In this document: in pieces, positions 1-8,725 of the stretch
Layout: each line of letters opens with the position of its first letter
Position numbering within the stretch: position 1 is the first letter of the stretch
Source of the DNA: CALODL01 sp942492115
GTDB taxonomy: Bacteria > Planctomycetota > Phycisphaerae > UBA1845 > CAIVHJ01
Assembly: GCA_942492115.1 (NCBI GenBank)
Contig: CALODL010000022.1
Coordinates: forward strand, 62,001 to 126,000
Direction of reading: 5' to 3'
Length of the DNA: 64,000 nt
Program-made: the position numbers and the translations under genes
Notes under the pieces: generated by a model
The model's database searches: none
Seen by the model: the letters and a program-made list of their open reading frames with translations, nothing else
Told to the model about the DNA's origin: nothing

Positions 1-648
1 AAGAGCCGCCTGGGCCCGACGAAGATTGGCCCACTCCGTATAGCGACTCTGCGAGTAGGTCGCCAGCAGACGTCCATACTCATCTTCCGAAAGGAGGAAT
101 TCACCCTTCTCGAAGTAGTAGTCAGCCTTGGTCTTGATCGCATACTCGCCCAACGGCAGATTCTCGAACTTCTGTGTGATGTCGTCGAGGATCTCCAGGG
201 CCACGTCTTCGCCCGACAGGAAACGGATACCGAGCCACTTGCGCTTGGTACCCGACAAGAACACCTCGGCCACCACGAAGTGCACCTCGGCTGCCCGCAC
301 GCTGATATCATCGGTCGCCAGCTCAGCGGTCAACTCGCGGCACTGCAGGTGGGCCTTGTAGTACTCTCGCTCTCCCACGAGACTCTCGGCAAGCCCCAGC
401 CTGGCTTCGCGTCCATAGGGGTGCTGCTCGCCGTAGGAATTCAGCCATTTCTCAAAAGCCTTACGTGATTTGGCCGTGTCGCCCGCGGCCAGTTGCTGCC
501 GCGCGGCAGCGAGCTCTCCTTCCGGGCTGCCCGGTTCCGGGGGGGCGACCTCGACCCATTCACCAACGGCCGGATCGAGTTCCAGCTCGACGGCACGCGG
601 AGGGTCGGGCAGGCCCATGACCAGGAAATACAGAATGATTAGCGCCAT
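1..648 (-). CDS. TPR/BamD-like protein, C-terminus cut by window edge
   Basis: The minus strand stays open from an ATG at 648 to the left edge, so about 216 residues are visible and the C-terminus is missing. The N-terminus is hydrophobic (ALIILYFLVMGL) and could be a short signal or anchor. A proline- and acid-rich linker follows, then helical text rich in A, L, E and Y with TPR-like spacing (for example AARQQLAAGDTAKSRKAF and GEYAIKTKADYYFEKGEF). This resembles BamD/YfiO or Tol-Pal-associated TPR proteins, which act in outer-membrane assembly. That assignment is inference. The start lies 77 bp past the recO stop on the same strand, so it could be the last gene of a nadD-recO operon. The frame is open further upstream, but ATG 648 is the first ATG outside recO. 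Confidence 0.6.
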   Translation of the reverse strand, partial: MALIILYFLVMGLPDPPRAVELELDPAVGEWVEVAPPEPGSPEGELAAARQQLAAGDTAKSRKAFEKWLNSYGEQHPYGREARLGLAESLVGEREYYKAHLQCRELTAELATDDISVRAAEVHFVVAEVFLSGTKRKWLGIRFLSGEDVALEILDDITQKFENLPLGEYAIKTKADYYFEKGEFLLSEDEYGRLLATYSQSRYTEWANLRRAQAAL

Positions 649-724
649 GGGACGTAGTGTACTGGCGGGCGCCAGCCGCAGGCAACACGACGTGCTGACA
701 ACGCGCCCAAGGGGCCCGCAGCAC

Positions 725-1471
725 TCAGCCCGGCCTCGGCAGGGCGCTGACGAAATCGCTCAAACGCGGGCGTTTGCCAATCACATGGCTGATGTGATAA
801 TCGAACAGATCGAACATGGGACCGGAACACGTGGAATCAAACCGGTCCTCGCGGATGGCCGCGATGTCCTGCTCAGATACGATTCTCTTCTCGACGTGCG
901 CCGCTTCGCAATCCCGACACAGGAGGCCGCCTTCGAGCGAAGAGAAATAGACCCGGCCGGCTATCCCCACTGGGGGACGACCACACGCCACACAGCTGCT
1001 GAGCTCGGGCAAGACACCCACGGCTGCAAGAAGACGATATTGATAACGGCAGAGTTCCGGCAAGCCGTCGGTCGCGTCCATCAAATGTTCCAGCAACCTG
1101 CATAGGTCATCATACGTGTCCGGATAAGGGTCGCCGTCGAGCAACATCAGCGATGTGATCTCACCCGCATACTGGGCTGGATAGAGTCGCATCAAGCTGT
1201 CACGGAGGCCAAGGTAGCCCTTGATCTGCTTCCATTCAGTCAGCGGCGCCAGTTCCTGGCCATCAGCCTGACGCGACCATACCACGGTCCCGTTTTCGAG
1301 CACATCGATCGCAGGCGCAAAACGCTTCTTCGTCCCACGCTTGATACCCTTGGCGATAAACCGCTGCTTGCCATGCTGGCGTGTCAATGTCACGAGGATC
1401 TGCGATGATTCAGAGTAATCAATCGGCCGCAGGATAATGGCTTCGTCTTCGAAATGGCCCACCCCAAACAC
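725..1471 (-). CDS. recO: DNA repair protein RecO
   Basis: RecO loads RecA with RecF and RecR during gap repair and anneals single strands. The 248-residue product has the family's usual length. The N-terminal OB-fold begins DEAIILRPIDYSESSQILV, followed by a basic patch (KGIKRGTKKR, about 41-50). The helical C-terminal half carries the zinc site as two CxxC pairs, CVAC at 160-163 and CRDC at 185-188. It sits 8 bp downstream of nadD on the same strand, so the two are probably cotranscribed. No frameshift or missing motif was seen. Confidence 0.93.
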   Translation of the reverse strand: MFGVGHFEDEAIILRPIDYSESSQILVTLTRQHGKQRFIAKGIKRGTKKRFAPAIDVLENGTVVWSRQADGQELAPLTEWKQIKGYLGLRDSLMRLYPAQYAGEITSLMLLDGDPYPDTYDDLCRLLEHLMDATDGLPELCRYQYRLLAAVGVLPELSSCVACGRPPVGIAGRVYFSSLEGGLLCRDCEAAHVEKRIVSEQDIAAIREDRFDSTCSGPMFDLFDYHISHVIGKRPRLSDFVSALPRPG

Positions 1472-1479
1472 TCTCCCCG

Positions 1480-2103
1480 TTAGCCATAAAGATTGGTCCG
1501 TGCAATGAATTCTCTAACGGCGTCGGGAACGAGATAGCGAATCGAACGGCCAGCAGCGACGCGTGTGCGGATATCGGTAGATGAGATGTCTATTCTCGGG
1601 GTTTCGACAATTGCGGCACGGACACGTTCCAACTGTGGAGTGGTCAACACCTCGAGGAGGTGCGTGAGATCTGGCGCGTCCCATCCCGGACGTCGGGCGG
1701 TGACGACCCGGCACGCCTCAATCAACTCGGCAACCCGATACCATGTGTCGAGCTCGGCGAGCGAATCGGCGCCGATGATCCAATGTAGTTGGATGTCCGG
1801 CCCCAGGGAGTCCGTGAGGGCCCGCACCGTGTTCAATGTGTAATTCGGCACAGGCAGAGTGGATTCGATCGAGCTGACCCCGAGGCCCTGCTCCCGGGCA
1901 ACCGCGAGCTCGACCATCGCCAGGCGCTGATCGAACGGGGAAATCGACCGATCCTCTTTGTGGGGCGGCTGGGCGGCGGGCACGAATAACACACGATCGA
2001 GCTGTAGTTGCTCCAGAATGCTTCGCGCAATGATCATGTGTCCGTTGTGCACCGGATCAAAAGTGCCTCCAAACGCTGCTACGCCTCGTGCCATGAAGAC
2101 CAT
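1480..2103 (-). CDS. nadD: Nicotinate-nucleotide adenylyltransferase
   Basis: NadD adenylates nicotinate mononucleotide to deamido-NAD in cytoplasmic NAD synthesis. Both nucleotidyltransferase signatures are present: GGTFDPVHNGH at residues 12-22 and ISSTDIR near 173-179. The length of 207 residues is normal. Translation could start at the ATG at 2103 or at the in-frame fourth codon (2094), which gives the more usual short N-terminus MARGV. It leads a minus-strand pair with recO. A second NAD-cycle gene, pncC, lies far away at 60.3 kb. Confidence 0.93.
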   Translation of the reverse strand: MVFMARGVAAFGGTFDPVHNGHMIIARSILEQLQLDRVLFVPAAQPPHKEDRSISPFDQRLAMVELAVAREQGLGVSSIESTLPVPNYTLNTVRALTDSLGPDIQLHWIIGADSLAELDTWYRVAELIEACRVVTARRPGWDAPDLTHLLEVLTTPQLERVRAAIVETPRIDISSTDIRTRVAAGRSIRYLVPDAVREFIARTNLYG

Positions 2104-2191
2104 CGTAGCACGTTATCGGGACTCTCGGCAGTCTCTCGCTGCGTTGCGCGCCCCCTGAGTTCAGGCCCAGGCCACATACGCCGATACGACA

Positions 2192-2518
2192 ATGGGCTCG
2201 CTGAAGCATGTTGCGAGTGTTTCAATGGTTCCGTTGTCCATGATCGTCTGCTGTGTCATCATCGCGACAAGCATCGCGTTCGCTCGCCGAGCGCGCTCCA
2301 CTCCCTGCCCAACCACGACATTCAACATTGAACTCAACGACACGGCACGCCCCAAGGCACCGTTCGAGCTCTCGTGCCCGCACTGCGACTACATGATCAT
2401 TCTCGAAGACCTTTCGGTCGTCGGGCACAGCCTGGGCTGCCCGATGTGCGAGGGTGTGTTTCTGGTCCTCGAGCCGGAATCGGTGGACATGGGCAGGACA
2501 CAATCGGCAGGCGTCTGA
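2192..2518 (+). CDS. Small membrane-anchored zinc-ribbon protein
   Basis: A 108-residue protein, or 97 residues if translation starts at the in-frame ATG at 2225. The N-terminal hydrophobic run (SMIVCCVIIATSIAFA) looks like a signal or anchor. The C-terminal half holds a CPHC...CPMC pair spaced like a zinc ribbon, with FELSCPHCDYMIILEDLS preceding the second pair. I do not recognise a named family. Larger proteins at 7969 and 28543 combine zinc ribbons and membrane segments in the same way, so this is a recurring architecture here. Function unknown. Codon use is in line with the neighbours, and the cysteine pattern is the main support for it being real. Confidence 0.5.
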   Translation: MGSLKHVASVSMVPLSMIVCCVIIATSIAFARRARSTPCPTTTFNIELNDTARPKAPFELSCPHCDYMIILEDLSVVGHSLGCPMCEGVFLVLEPESVDMGRTQSAGV

Positions 2519-2525
2519 CGAGCAC

Positions 2526-2551
2526 AAAAAAAGAGGCTCTGTACGAGCCTC
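2526..2551 (-). terminator. Intrinsic terminator for leftward transcription, no obvious gene
   Basis: A perfect 7-bp stem (GAGGCTC at 2533-2539, GAGCCTC at 2545-2551) with a 5-nt loop is flanked on its low-coordinate side by seven A, which read as a U-tract on the minus strand. It therefore terminates minus-strand transcripts, yet no minus-strand coding gene lies to its right before 10.6 kb. Confidence 0.6.
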
Positions 2552-2777
2552 CGGTCACCTCAGGTTCCCCCCCGAAAAGCATCGAGCAACCAAACGTCGC
2601 ATCGTCGCAGCCGGTCATGAGGTTCGGCGAAAGAGTACAATAGGGCTTTGCAAACTACAAGCACTTGAACTACATTTCGTTGCGCTTACATATCCGCATT
2701 GCAGAATCACAACGTGAGTTCCCCGCGAAGCTGCGTTATGGGTCGGTTGTGATTGACTCGAGACCAGGAGCGCGCTG
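2552..2777 (-). other. Non-coding stretch; candidate minus-strand small RNA
   Basis: No credible coding frame is visible in these 226 bp. Read on the minus strand it ends in the intrinsic terminator at 2526-2551 and contains complementary segments (ACCTCA and TGAGGT) about 60 nt apart just before it. I could not match it to SRP RNA, tmRNA, RNase P RNA or a known riboswitch by eye. An unannotated leftward RNA would explain the terminator, but this is inference. Confidence 0.25.
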
Positions 2778-3845
2778 ATGACTCACCGGATCTCACAAAT
2801 CGCTACGTTCCGTTCATTCTGTGTCCTCGCTGTGGTCGTGGTGGGTGGCTGCCAGCCGTCGAATCTACCACGAAGCAAAACCGACTCGAGATCGAATACC
2901 ACACAGGACCACCAGGCCATGTCCTTGATGGGCCAGCCACTGCATGAGGCGCCTCCCGGTGCGGCTCGGACACGCCATGAAGCCGCACTGGCCCGCGCCC
3001 GCGCCGAGCTGTTGGATGACCCGGAGGATCCTCTCCGGTGGATCTGGGTCGGCCGGCAACTGGGCTATCTGTGGCGGATGCCCGAAGCCATCGAGACCTT
3101 CACGCTGGGGATTGAACGATTCCCTGATGATGCGCGGTTCTATCGGCATCGCGGGCATCGTTACATCTCTGCACGACAGTTCGATCTCGCCATTGCGGAC
3201 CTCGAGCAAGCCGCCCGCATGATCGAGGGCCGCCCGGATCGCGTGGAGCCCGATGGCTTGCCCAACGCGTTGAACATCCCTTTGACCACCACCGGGTTCA
3301 ATGTGTGGTATCACCTCGGTCTGGCCCGCTATCTTTCCGGGGACTACGCCGGGGCCGTCGAGGCCTATCGTCGTACGCTCGAGTACACCGGAGAACGAGA
3401 CGACAATCTCGCCGCCACATCCGACTGGCTGTACATGAGCCTTCAGCGTCTGGGACGGACAGCCGAGGCGAATGCTGTTCTCGACCCGATTCACGCGGAC
3501 ATGAACATCATCGAGAACCATGCCTATCACCGCCGACTGATGCTCTACAAGGGCCTTCTCCAACCCGAAGCAGTGTGGGGCGACACCGAGCCCTCGCCAC
3601 TCGACCTGGCCACGCTCGGATACGGCCTCGGGAACTGGTATCAGTCGCACGGTCATGCCGGCCTGGCCTATAGTCTGTGGGAACGGGTTACCAAGACGCC
3701 CTACTGGCCGGCTTTTGGCTACATCGCAGCCGAGGTTGACCTGGCTCGGCTCGAGGACGACCTCAAGGCCGGGCGGATTACGCTCGAGGAATTACAGGAT
3801 GACCTGCACGTATCAGCACCCGAGCCACGTGGCAAGACCGACTGA
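2778..3845 (+). CDS. TPR lipoprotein
   Basis: A 355-residue exported protein. The N-terminus has a charged start, a hydrophobic core and a lipobox ending VVVGGC at Cys25, so it should be processed by signal peptidase II and lipidated. After a polar linker come several TPR-like helical pairs, for example PEAIETFTLGIERFPDDARF, ARQFDLAIADLEQAAR and DYAGAVEAYRRTLEY. TPR domains bind protein partners; no enzymatic motif is visible. It lies 50 bp upstream of the MCE/Mla transport genes in the same direction, so it might be an envelope partner of that system. The name stops at the domain level. Confidence 0.85.
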   Translation: MTHRISQIATFRSFCVLAVVVVGGCQPSNLPRSKTDSRSNTTQDHQAMSLMGQPLHEAPPGAARTRHEAALARARAELLDDPEDPLRWIWVGRQLGYLWRMPEAIETFTLGIERFPDDARFYRHRGHRYISARQFDLAIADLEQAARMIEGRPDRVEPDGLPNALNIPLTTTGFNVWYHLGLARYLSGDYAGAVEAYRRTLEYTGERDDNLAATSDWLYMSLQRLGRTAEANAVLDPIHADMNIIENHAYHRRLMLYKGLLQPEAVWGDTEPSPLDLATLGYGLGNWYQSHGHAGLAYSLWERVTKTPYWPAFGYIAAEVDLARLEDDLKAGRITLEELQDDLHVSAPEPRGKTD

Positions 3846-3895
3846 AGGGCGGCTAGCGCGCTTCGCCGACCTGCACGATTCTTCCCGGTGACGTC

Positions 3896-5152
3896 ATGGA
3901 CATGTCGCAAACGACACGCCGCAAGACCTACCGTATTCTCGGGATCGTGTTGTGGATCAGCGCCGTGGGTCTCATTCTCGGATCTGCATGGGGCGTCCGT
4001 GCTCGTGCATTGCGCCCACAGCAGACCATCCTGTTGGAAGCGCCGGAGCACCATCGCCTCCGCCCCGGAGACGTCGTTTACGAGACGACGCCCGCTGGCA
4101 TGCGGCGAATCGGCGAAGTCAGTGCCTGCGGCCCGACGCCAACCCACGTTGAATTGACCATCAGGCCGGCTGCGTTCGCGCGCATGACAACCGCTTCCAC
4201 TGCAGCCTGTTGGCGCACCCCACTCAGTGCCGAAGAATCTATTGAAACTTTGCTACCTCATGATATCCAGGTGGACATCGCTTCATGCATCGCGACTGAT
4301 TGGAAAGCTCGCGAAGCGGAGTTCCTCACGGTCTGGCGACCCTTGATCGCAGAGTTGGCGCAGGCGTACATTTCTGTCGTTGCGGAAGAAATCGAGCGCG
4401 TCCTGTTTGAACAGCAGGGTGACATTGCGGAAACATCGGCCCATGTGACGCGAATACTGTCGACGCATTGGCCTGCTATTCAACGACGCCTCAGCCCGAT
4501 CCTGCGCGAACATCTCACGCCTGTGCTCAGCCGTCTCATGCACAACGCGCTGGATGACGCGCCCAAGACTCGGATTGCGTGGCACCTCTATCGCAACAAC
4601 GGAGCCGAGGCACTGCGCCTCATGCTCGATTGGTTGACCACGTACCTCGCAGAATTGACCACGCACGATCGCGAAGCGCTGACTGCAGCGCTGCGCAAGA
4701 CGTGGGCGAGTGCGGCGCACGACGAGGAGCTTGCCATTGCGCTCAAGGAGCTCAGTCGATCGCTGTCCGAAGATGAGGACCTGAGAGTATTATTGCGCGA
4801 CGTCTACCACGAGGTGATCGCCGACAACCCGCGGACGGCAGAATTCATTCGAACCAAGGTTGTCGAGTCTCCCACTGTCAGGGCTGAGCTGTACCGCCTC
4901 CTCGAGTGGTTCGGGCCAACTGCCCGGCAAGTCGCCAAGATAGTGCTGTTCAACGATGGCTACACCCGACCGGAGGTCGTGCACCTGTTGCGGCTCAGCT
5001 GCACTGCGCCGAAAGATCTCATGGGTCACGATCGATACACCGGCACGTCCCGCCGAACGCCTCGCCCCCAGAACCTGCCTTACTGCACAACCACGAGGAC
5101 GCCTGCTTGTCCCCTGAAGCCCCACCCCCAGCCATTACCATGCGCAATGTAA
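3896..5152 (+). CDS. MCE/MlaD-domain lipid-transport protein
   Basis: A 418-residue protein with one N-terminal membrane segment (about 13-33, YRILGIVLWISAVGLILGSA) followed by an MCE-like beta domain (about 45-95: RLRPGDVVYETTPAG, MRRIGEVSACG). The remainder is long and mostly helical. MCE proteins (MlaD, Mce, YrbD) form periplasmic lipid-shuttling rings or tubes on an ABC transporter. The downstream gene encodes the matching ATPase and permease, and the two reading frames overlap, which fits a dedicated transporter. The last ~40 residues are low-complexity and proline-rich and overlap the downstream start, so they may not be structured. MCE assignment rests on pattern and context. Confidence 0.7.
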   Translation: MDMSQTTRRKTYRILGIVLWISAVGLILGSAWGVRARALRPQQTILLEAPEHHRLRPGDVVYETTPAGMRRIGEVSACGPTPTHVELTIRPAAFARMTTASTAACWRTPLSAEESIETLLPHDIQVDIASCIATDWKAREAEFLTVWRPLIAELAQAYISVVAEEIERVLFEQQGDIAETSAHVTRILSTHWPAIQRRLSPILREHLTPVLSRLMHNALDDAPKTRIAWHLYRNNGAEALRLMLDWLTTYLAELTTHDREALTAALRKTWASAAHDEELAIALKELSRSLSEDEDLRVLLRDVYHEVIADNPRTAEFIRTKVVESPTVRAELYRLLEWFGPTARQVAKIVLFNDGYTRPEVVHLLRLSCTAPKDLMGHDRYTGTSRRTPRPQNLPYCTTTRTPACPLKPHPQPLPCAM

Positions 5153-6648
5153 CCATTCGGCTACCGGATGGACGGGTCCTGGTGGACAAGGTGTCGATTG
5201 ACATCGAGGCCGGGGAATTCGTCCTGCTGGCCGGCCCAAGTGGTTCGGGAAAATCAACCCTGTTGCGCGAAATCGCCGGCTTCATTGATCCTGACGACCC
5301 GGTGCACATCGAGGTCGAAGGAACAATCACGGTTGATCCTCCCGTAAACGGCACCGGTATCGTGTTTCAGACATTGGCGCTGTTCGATGAAATGAACGCG
5401 CAGAAGAATGTCGAGTTCGCTCTCGCCCATGGCGGCTCAGGCGCCACCATGAAAACTGAGGCCAATCAGCGCCTCGAGGCCCTGGGGGTCAACCCCCTCA
5501 CGCCACTGCGACAACTCAGCGGAGGCGAGCTTCAACGCGTTGCGCTGGCGCGGACGTTGGCAATGGAGCGGCCGATATTGTTGTTCGATGAGCCAACGAC
5601 TGGCCTGGATCCCATGCGTAGCCACGAAATTGCCGATCGCATCGCTGCGCTCCATCGGGAGTCTGGGCGCACGATCGTCGTGGTGACGCATGACTTTGCA
5701 CCCTTCATGCGACACGCCCCGCGTTGTCTATTGATCGATCCCAGCGAGCGTTCCCTTCGTGACGTCACGCGCGAAGACATGACATCGTATTTCGACCACA
5801 CCACGACCACTGTGGAGCCGCCCGGCCTCGATGGACCGCGGAGTGCGCTACGCTGGGCGCGTTTGTTCGAAGAACCCGGACGTGTCGCGGCCATGGTCGG
5901 AGCTGCCGCGGTGTGGCCCTTCCTCGGGTGGCGACAAGCCAAATGGAAACTGTTCTACCTGTGGCTGTACCTGCGTATGACCCTGATCGGAACGACCGCG
6001 ATCTACGTGGCCATCGCCGGGTTGATGCTTGGTTTTGTCTCTATCTTCTTCAGTTTTTCCGAGATCCCGCATGCCGCAGTGACGCTGCCCCTGATGTCGG
6101 ATGAAATGCTGGGGGGCGCCGGCTCAAGCGCCTTCCGTGTCCTCGTACCATTACTCACGGCCGCTCTCATCGCCGGAAAATGTGGAGCTGCGATCAGCGC
6201 AGACATCGGTGCCAGGCGCTTGACTCGTCAGTTCGAAGCCATGCGGAGCTTCGGGGCACACCCGCGCGCATATTTCTACGGCAACATCGTCCTGGCTCTG
6301 GCCGTCGCGGCCCCCACCCTGGCATTGATTGCTTATGCGACGAACTGTTACGCCTCGCTCGTCGCATTCTTGATGACTTCGCCTGAGACGACCGTTCGTG
6401 GTTTCCTCCGGCATTACTTCGCACGCAGCTGGCCGCCGCAACGAACACTGCCTTATGGAACCGGATGGTTTTTCATCAAGATGGTGGGCAGCGGAATTCT
6501 CATCGCAGCACTGAGTTTCGGCATTGGAGCGCGGCCCAAGAGCTCCTCCATCGACGTCAGCCGCGATGTCGGCCGCACGATTTTCTGGACGTCACTGGCG
6601 GTCCTGGCCTGGCATACGGCCCTCGCCTTCATCGAGTATCGCGATTGA
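5107..6648 (+). CDS. Fused Mla-type ABC ATPase-permease (MlaF-MlaE)
   Basis: One chain holds both transporter parts. The N-terminal ATPase has Walker A GPSGSGKST (about 43-51), signature LSGGELQRV (about 137) and Walker B ILLFDEPTTGLDP (about 157-169). From about residue 275 it becomes a multi-helix membrane domain with the MlaE-like stretch GAAISADIGARRLTRQFEAM and FGAHPRAYFYGN, matching the coupling helix region of YrbE/MlaE permeases. These are normally separate genes. I chose TTG 5107, overlapping the MCE gene; ATG 5140 is an alternative just before the ATPase fold, and the frame is open to 4906. With the MCE protein it should move phospholipids or other lipids between envelope layers. 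Confidence 0.82.
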   Translation: MSPEAPPPAITMRNVTIRLPDGRVLVDKVSIDIEAGEFVLLAGPSGSGKSTLLREIAGFIDPDDPVHIEVEGTITVDPPVNGTGIVFQTLALFDEMNAQKNVEFALAHGGSGATMKTEANQRLEALGVNPLTPLRQLSGGELQRVALARTLAMERPILLFDEPTTGLDPMRSHEIADRIAALHRESGRTIVVVTHDFAPFMRHAPRCLLIDPSERSLRDVTREDMTSYFDHTTTTVEPPGLDGPRSALRWARLFEEPGRVAAMVGAAAVWPFLGWRQAKWKLFYLWLYLRMTLIGTTAIYVAIAGLMLGFVSIFFSFSEIPHAAVTLPLMSDEMLGGAGSSAFRVLVPLLTAALIAGKCGAAISADIGARRLTRQFEAMRSFGAHPRAYFYGNIVLALAVAAPTLALIAYATNCYASLVAFLMTSPETTVRGFLRHYFARSWPPQRTLPYGTGWFFIKMVGSGILIAALSFGIGARPKSSSIDVSRDVGRTIFWTSLAVLAWHTALAFIEYRD

Positions 6649-6674
6649 TACGGCCATGGAATTCTATCTAAACT
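6645..6674 (+). promoter_or_regulatory. Candidate sigma-70 promoter for the Nif3-like gene
   Basis: TTGATA at 6645-6650 and TAAACT at 6669-6674 are separated by 18 bp. Only six bases separate the -10 from the ATG at 6681, so a transcript from here would be leaderless or nearly so. No Shine-Dalgarno site precedes that ATG, which is consistent. Confidence 0.38.
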
Positions 6675-6680
6675 AAGCGC

Positions 6681-7790
6681 ATGAATATTTCAGCAATCTG
6701 TCAATCTATCAATCGGCTTGCCCCCGAACATCTCGCACAGGACTGGGACAACGTCGGCTTGCTCATCGGAGACCGGCGTGCGCAATGCGCGCGCGTCATG
6801 GTCTGCGGCGACTTGACCCCCGCCGTGCTCGACGAGGCCATTGCGAACGATACCCACCTCATTCTCGCATACCATCCGCCGTTGTTTCGGCCAATCTCTC
6901 GGCTGCATGCCGACAGCACGGAAACAGATGCCATCGTCTGGCGGGCCATCGCCAACGGAATCGCTGTGTATGCCACACACACCGCGCTCGATGCCGCAGA
7001 CGGGGGAACCAATGATGTCCTGGCGGCCATGTGTGGCGCGACGGACCTCGAGCCCTTCGAGTATGTCGACGCGCCGACCCGCGAACTCAAACTCGTCGTG
7101 TTCGTGCCGCACGAACATGTCGAGCAAGTCGCGGATATTCTCAGCACGGCTGGCGCCGGCGTCATCGGCAACTACGATCGATGTAGCTTCCGCGTCCCGG
7201 GCTCCGGCACGTTTCGCGGAAGCGCCGAGAGCAGGCCGACAGTCGGTTCCGCGGAACAGCTCGAGACCGTTGCAGAGATTCGTCTCGAGATGTTGCTGCC
7301 TGCCGCCTGCTTGCCGGACGTCGTGGCCGCGCTCCGCTCCGTGCACCCATACGAGGAACCGGCGTTCGATATCTATCCATTGAAAGCGCGTCCGCTTGCG
7401 GGCATCGGCCGGACTGGAAAACTCGATCCTCCTTCGACAACCGGGCATTTGGCGCAACACCTGGCCCAGCAAATCCCCGGAGCTCCCGTCACGATCGTGG
7501 GTGACAAAACGGCGAAAATCACGCGTGTGGTCATTTGTGTCGGCGCTGCCGGGTCTCTGGTCCTGGGCACAGGCCTCGGCCCCAATGACTGCGTCCTGAC
7601 CGGCGAGCTACGACACCACGAAGCCCTGGCCATCGAGCGGTGTGGCGCCTCGGCAGTGTGCCTCGGCCATTGGAGCAGCGAGCACCCGGGCGTTGCCCAC
7701 CTGGCCGCTCGCCTGGCTTCGGATCTGAAGGGTGTGGCCGTTGAGCTCAGCCGCTGTGACCGAGAACCTTTTCGGACACCGGCCGACTGA
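6681..7790 (+). CDS. Nif3/YbgI-family dinuclear metal protein with PII-like insert
   Basis: A 369-residue member of the NIF3 family, also annotated as GTP cyclohydrolase I type 2 or YqfO. The N-terminus has the family signature LAQDWDNVGLLIGD, then LILAYHPPLFRPI with the metal-binding His, and YATHTALDAADGG with further ligands. The C-terminal block has CLGHWSSEHPG. Between them (about 130-245) lies the PII/CutA-like insertion typical of long Bacillus YqfO-type members, ending HPYEEPAFDIY. The biochemical role of the family is not settled. It stands alone between the Mla genes and a zinc-ribbon gene. Confidence 0.85.
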   Translation: MNISAICQSINRLAPEHLAQDWDNVGLLIGDRRAQCARVMVCGDLTPAVLDEAIANDTHLILAYHPPLFRPISRLHADSTETDAIVWRAIANGIAVYATHTALDAADGGTNDVLAAMCGATDLEPFEYVDAPTRELKLVVFVPHEHVEQVADILSTAGAGVIGNYDRCSFRVPGSGTFRGSAESRPTVGSAEQLETVAEIRLEMLLPAACLPDVVAALRSVHPYEEPAFDIYPLKARPLAGIGRTGKLDPPSTTGHLAQHLAQQIPGAPVTIVGDKTAKITRVVICVGAAGSLVLGTGLGPNDCVLTGELRHHEALAIERCGASAVCLGHWSSEHPGVAHLAARLASDLKGVAVELSRCDREPFRTPAD

Positions 7791-7968
7791 GCGCTCTATA
7801 CCTGCGTGTATTCGGCGCCATATGATACGCTGTACGAGGTCCGATTCTGACGGACAGACAGCCCAAACGCTCGTACACACTCGCGAGAGCCATGATTCAG
7901 GGCCTCCATGATCTTGGGGTTCGCCAAGAGAAGAGAACCCGGGGCCTTGGGCCGCGCGGTCGGACAGC

Positions 7969-8715
7969 ATGCTCCGGCAGTTAGTGGAATGCGGTAAGGG
8001 GATCCACTTGTCAGACGCAGAAGCGAATCATCCGTTGGTCATCGGTCAGAAGAGCGGCCTGGGGCCGCTGAGCCCCGCAGGCAAGGAAGTGTGGCATGGT
8101 CATGCGACACCCTGCGTGTCGTGTGGCCAACTCATTCTCCGTACGGAGTCCAAGTGCTCCAGCTGTGGGCAGGCCCATAACGATGAAATGCTCGCGAAGA
8201 TGGCGCGACTGAGTGGGCCGTGGTTCGTCTTTGACCACGCCCACCCGTTCCCCGGCGTCTCCGTTGATCGTATTCTGCGGTTGATCGAACGTGGCCAATT
8301 GGTTCGCACCTCTATCGTCCGTGGACCCACAACCTTCTATCAGTGGCGTTTTGCCACCGAAGCGCCTCTGGTCGCCCAACACCTGGGCTTCTGCTGGAAG
8401 TGTCAGCATCGCGTGTCCGCCAATGCCCACAGTTGCCTTGCGTGCAAGACAAGTCTCAATGGCCGAGGAGAAGAATCGGCGCACGTCACCGACACAACGC
8501 ACGCCGGAGAAGACGCCCAGGACCCCCCGTTGACCCCTGAGCTCGAGGAATTGTGCGAGGTTGCGGCCACTGTCGCGCTGGCGCCGCCCAAGCCGATTGC
8601 CGTGCGCCCCCGCCCTGTTCGTGAAGATGCTATTTCAAGGGGGCCGTTGATTTTTCTCGCAATCGCGGTGATCGTATTGCTCGTCGGCGTCGTGATCTAC
8701 TCGTTGGCAGGATAG
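7969..8715 (+). CDS. Tail-anchored double zinc-ribbon protein
   Basis: A 248-residue protein with two zinc-ribbon units: Cys49/52 with Cys63/66, and Cys142/145 with Cys156/159. The stretch between them (about 80-140; ILRLIERGQLVRTSIV, FYQWRFATEAPLVAQHLG) resembles a GYF-like protein-interaction fold. A polar linker leads to one C-terminal membrane helix (about 227-247). An in-frame TTG at 8008 is preceded by AAGGGG at good spacing and may be the true start, giving a protein 13 residues shorter. The PpiC-like lipoprotein gene begins 10 bp after it. No enzymatic motif is seen; function unknown. Confidence 0.65.
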   Translation: MLRQLVECGKGIHLSDAEANHPLVIGQKSGLGPLSPAGKEVWHGHATPCVSCGQLILRTESKCSSCGQAHNDEMLAKMARLSGPWFVFDHAHPFPGVSVDRILRLIERGQLVRTSIVRGPTTFYQWRFATEAPLVAQHLGFCWKCQHRVSANAHSCLACKTSLNGRGEESAHVTDTTHAGEDAQDPPLTPELEELCEVAATVALAPPKPIAVRPRPVREDAISRGPLIFLAIAVIVLLVGVVIYSLAG

Positions 8716-8725
8716 CCCGATCGCC

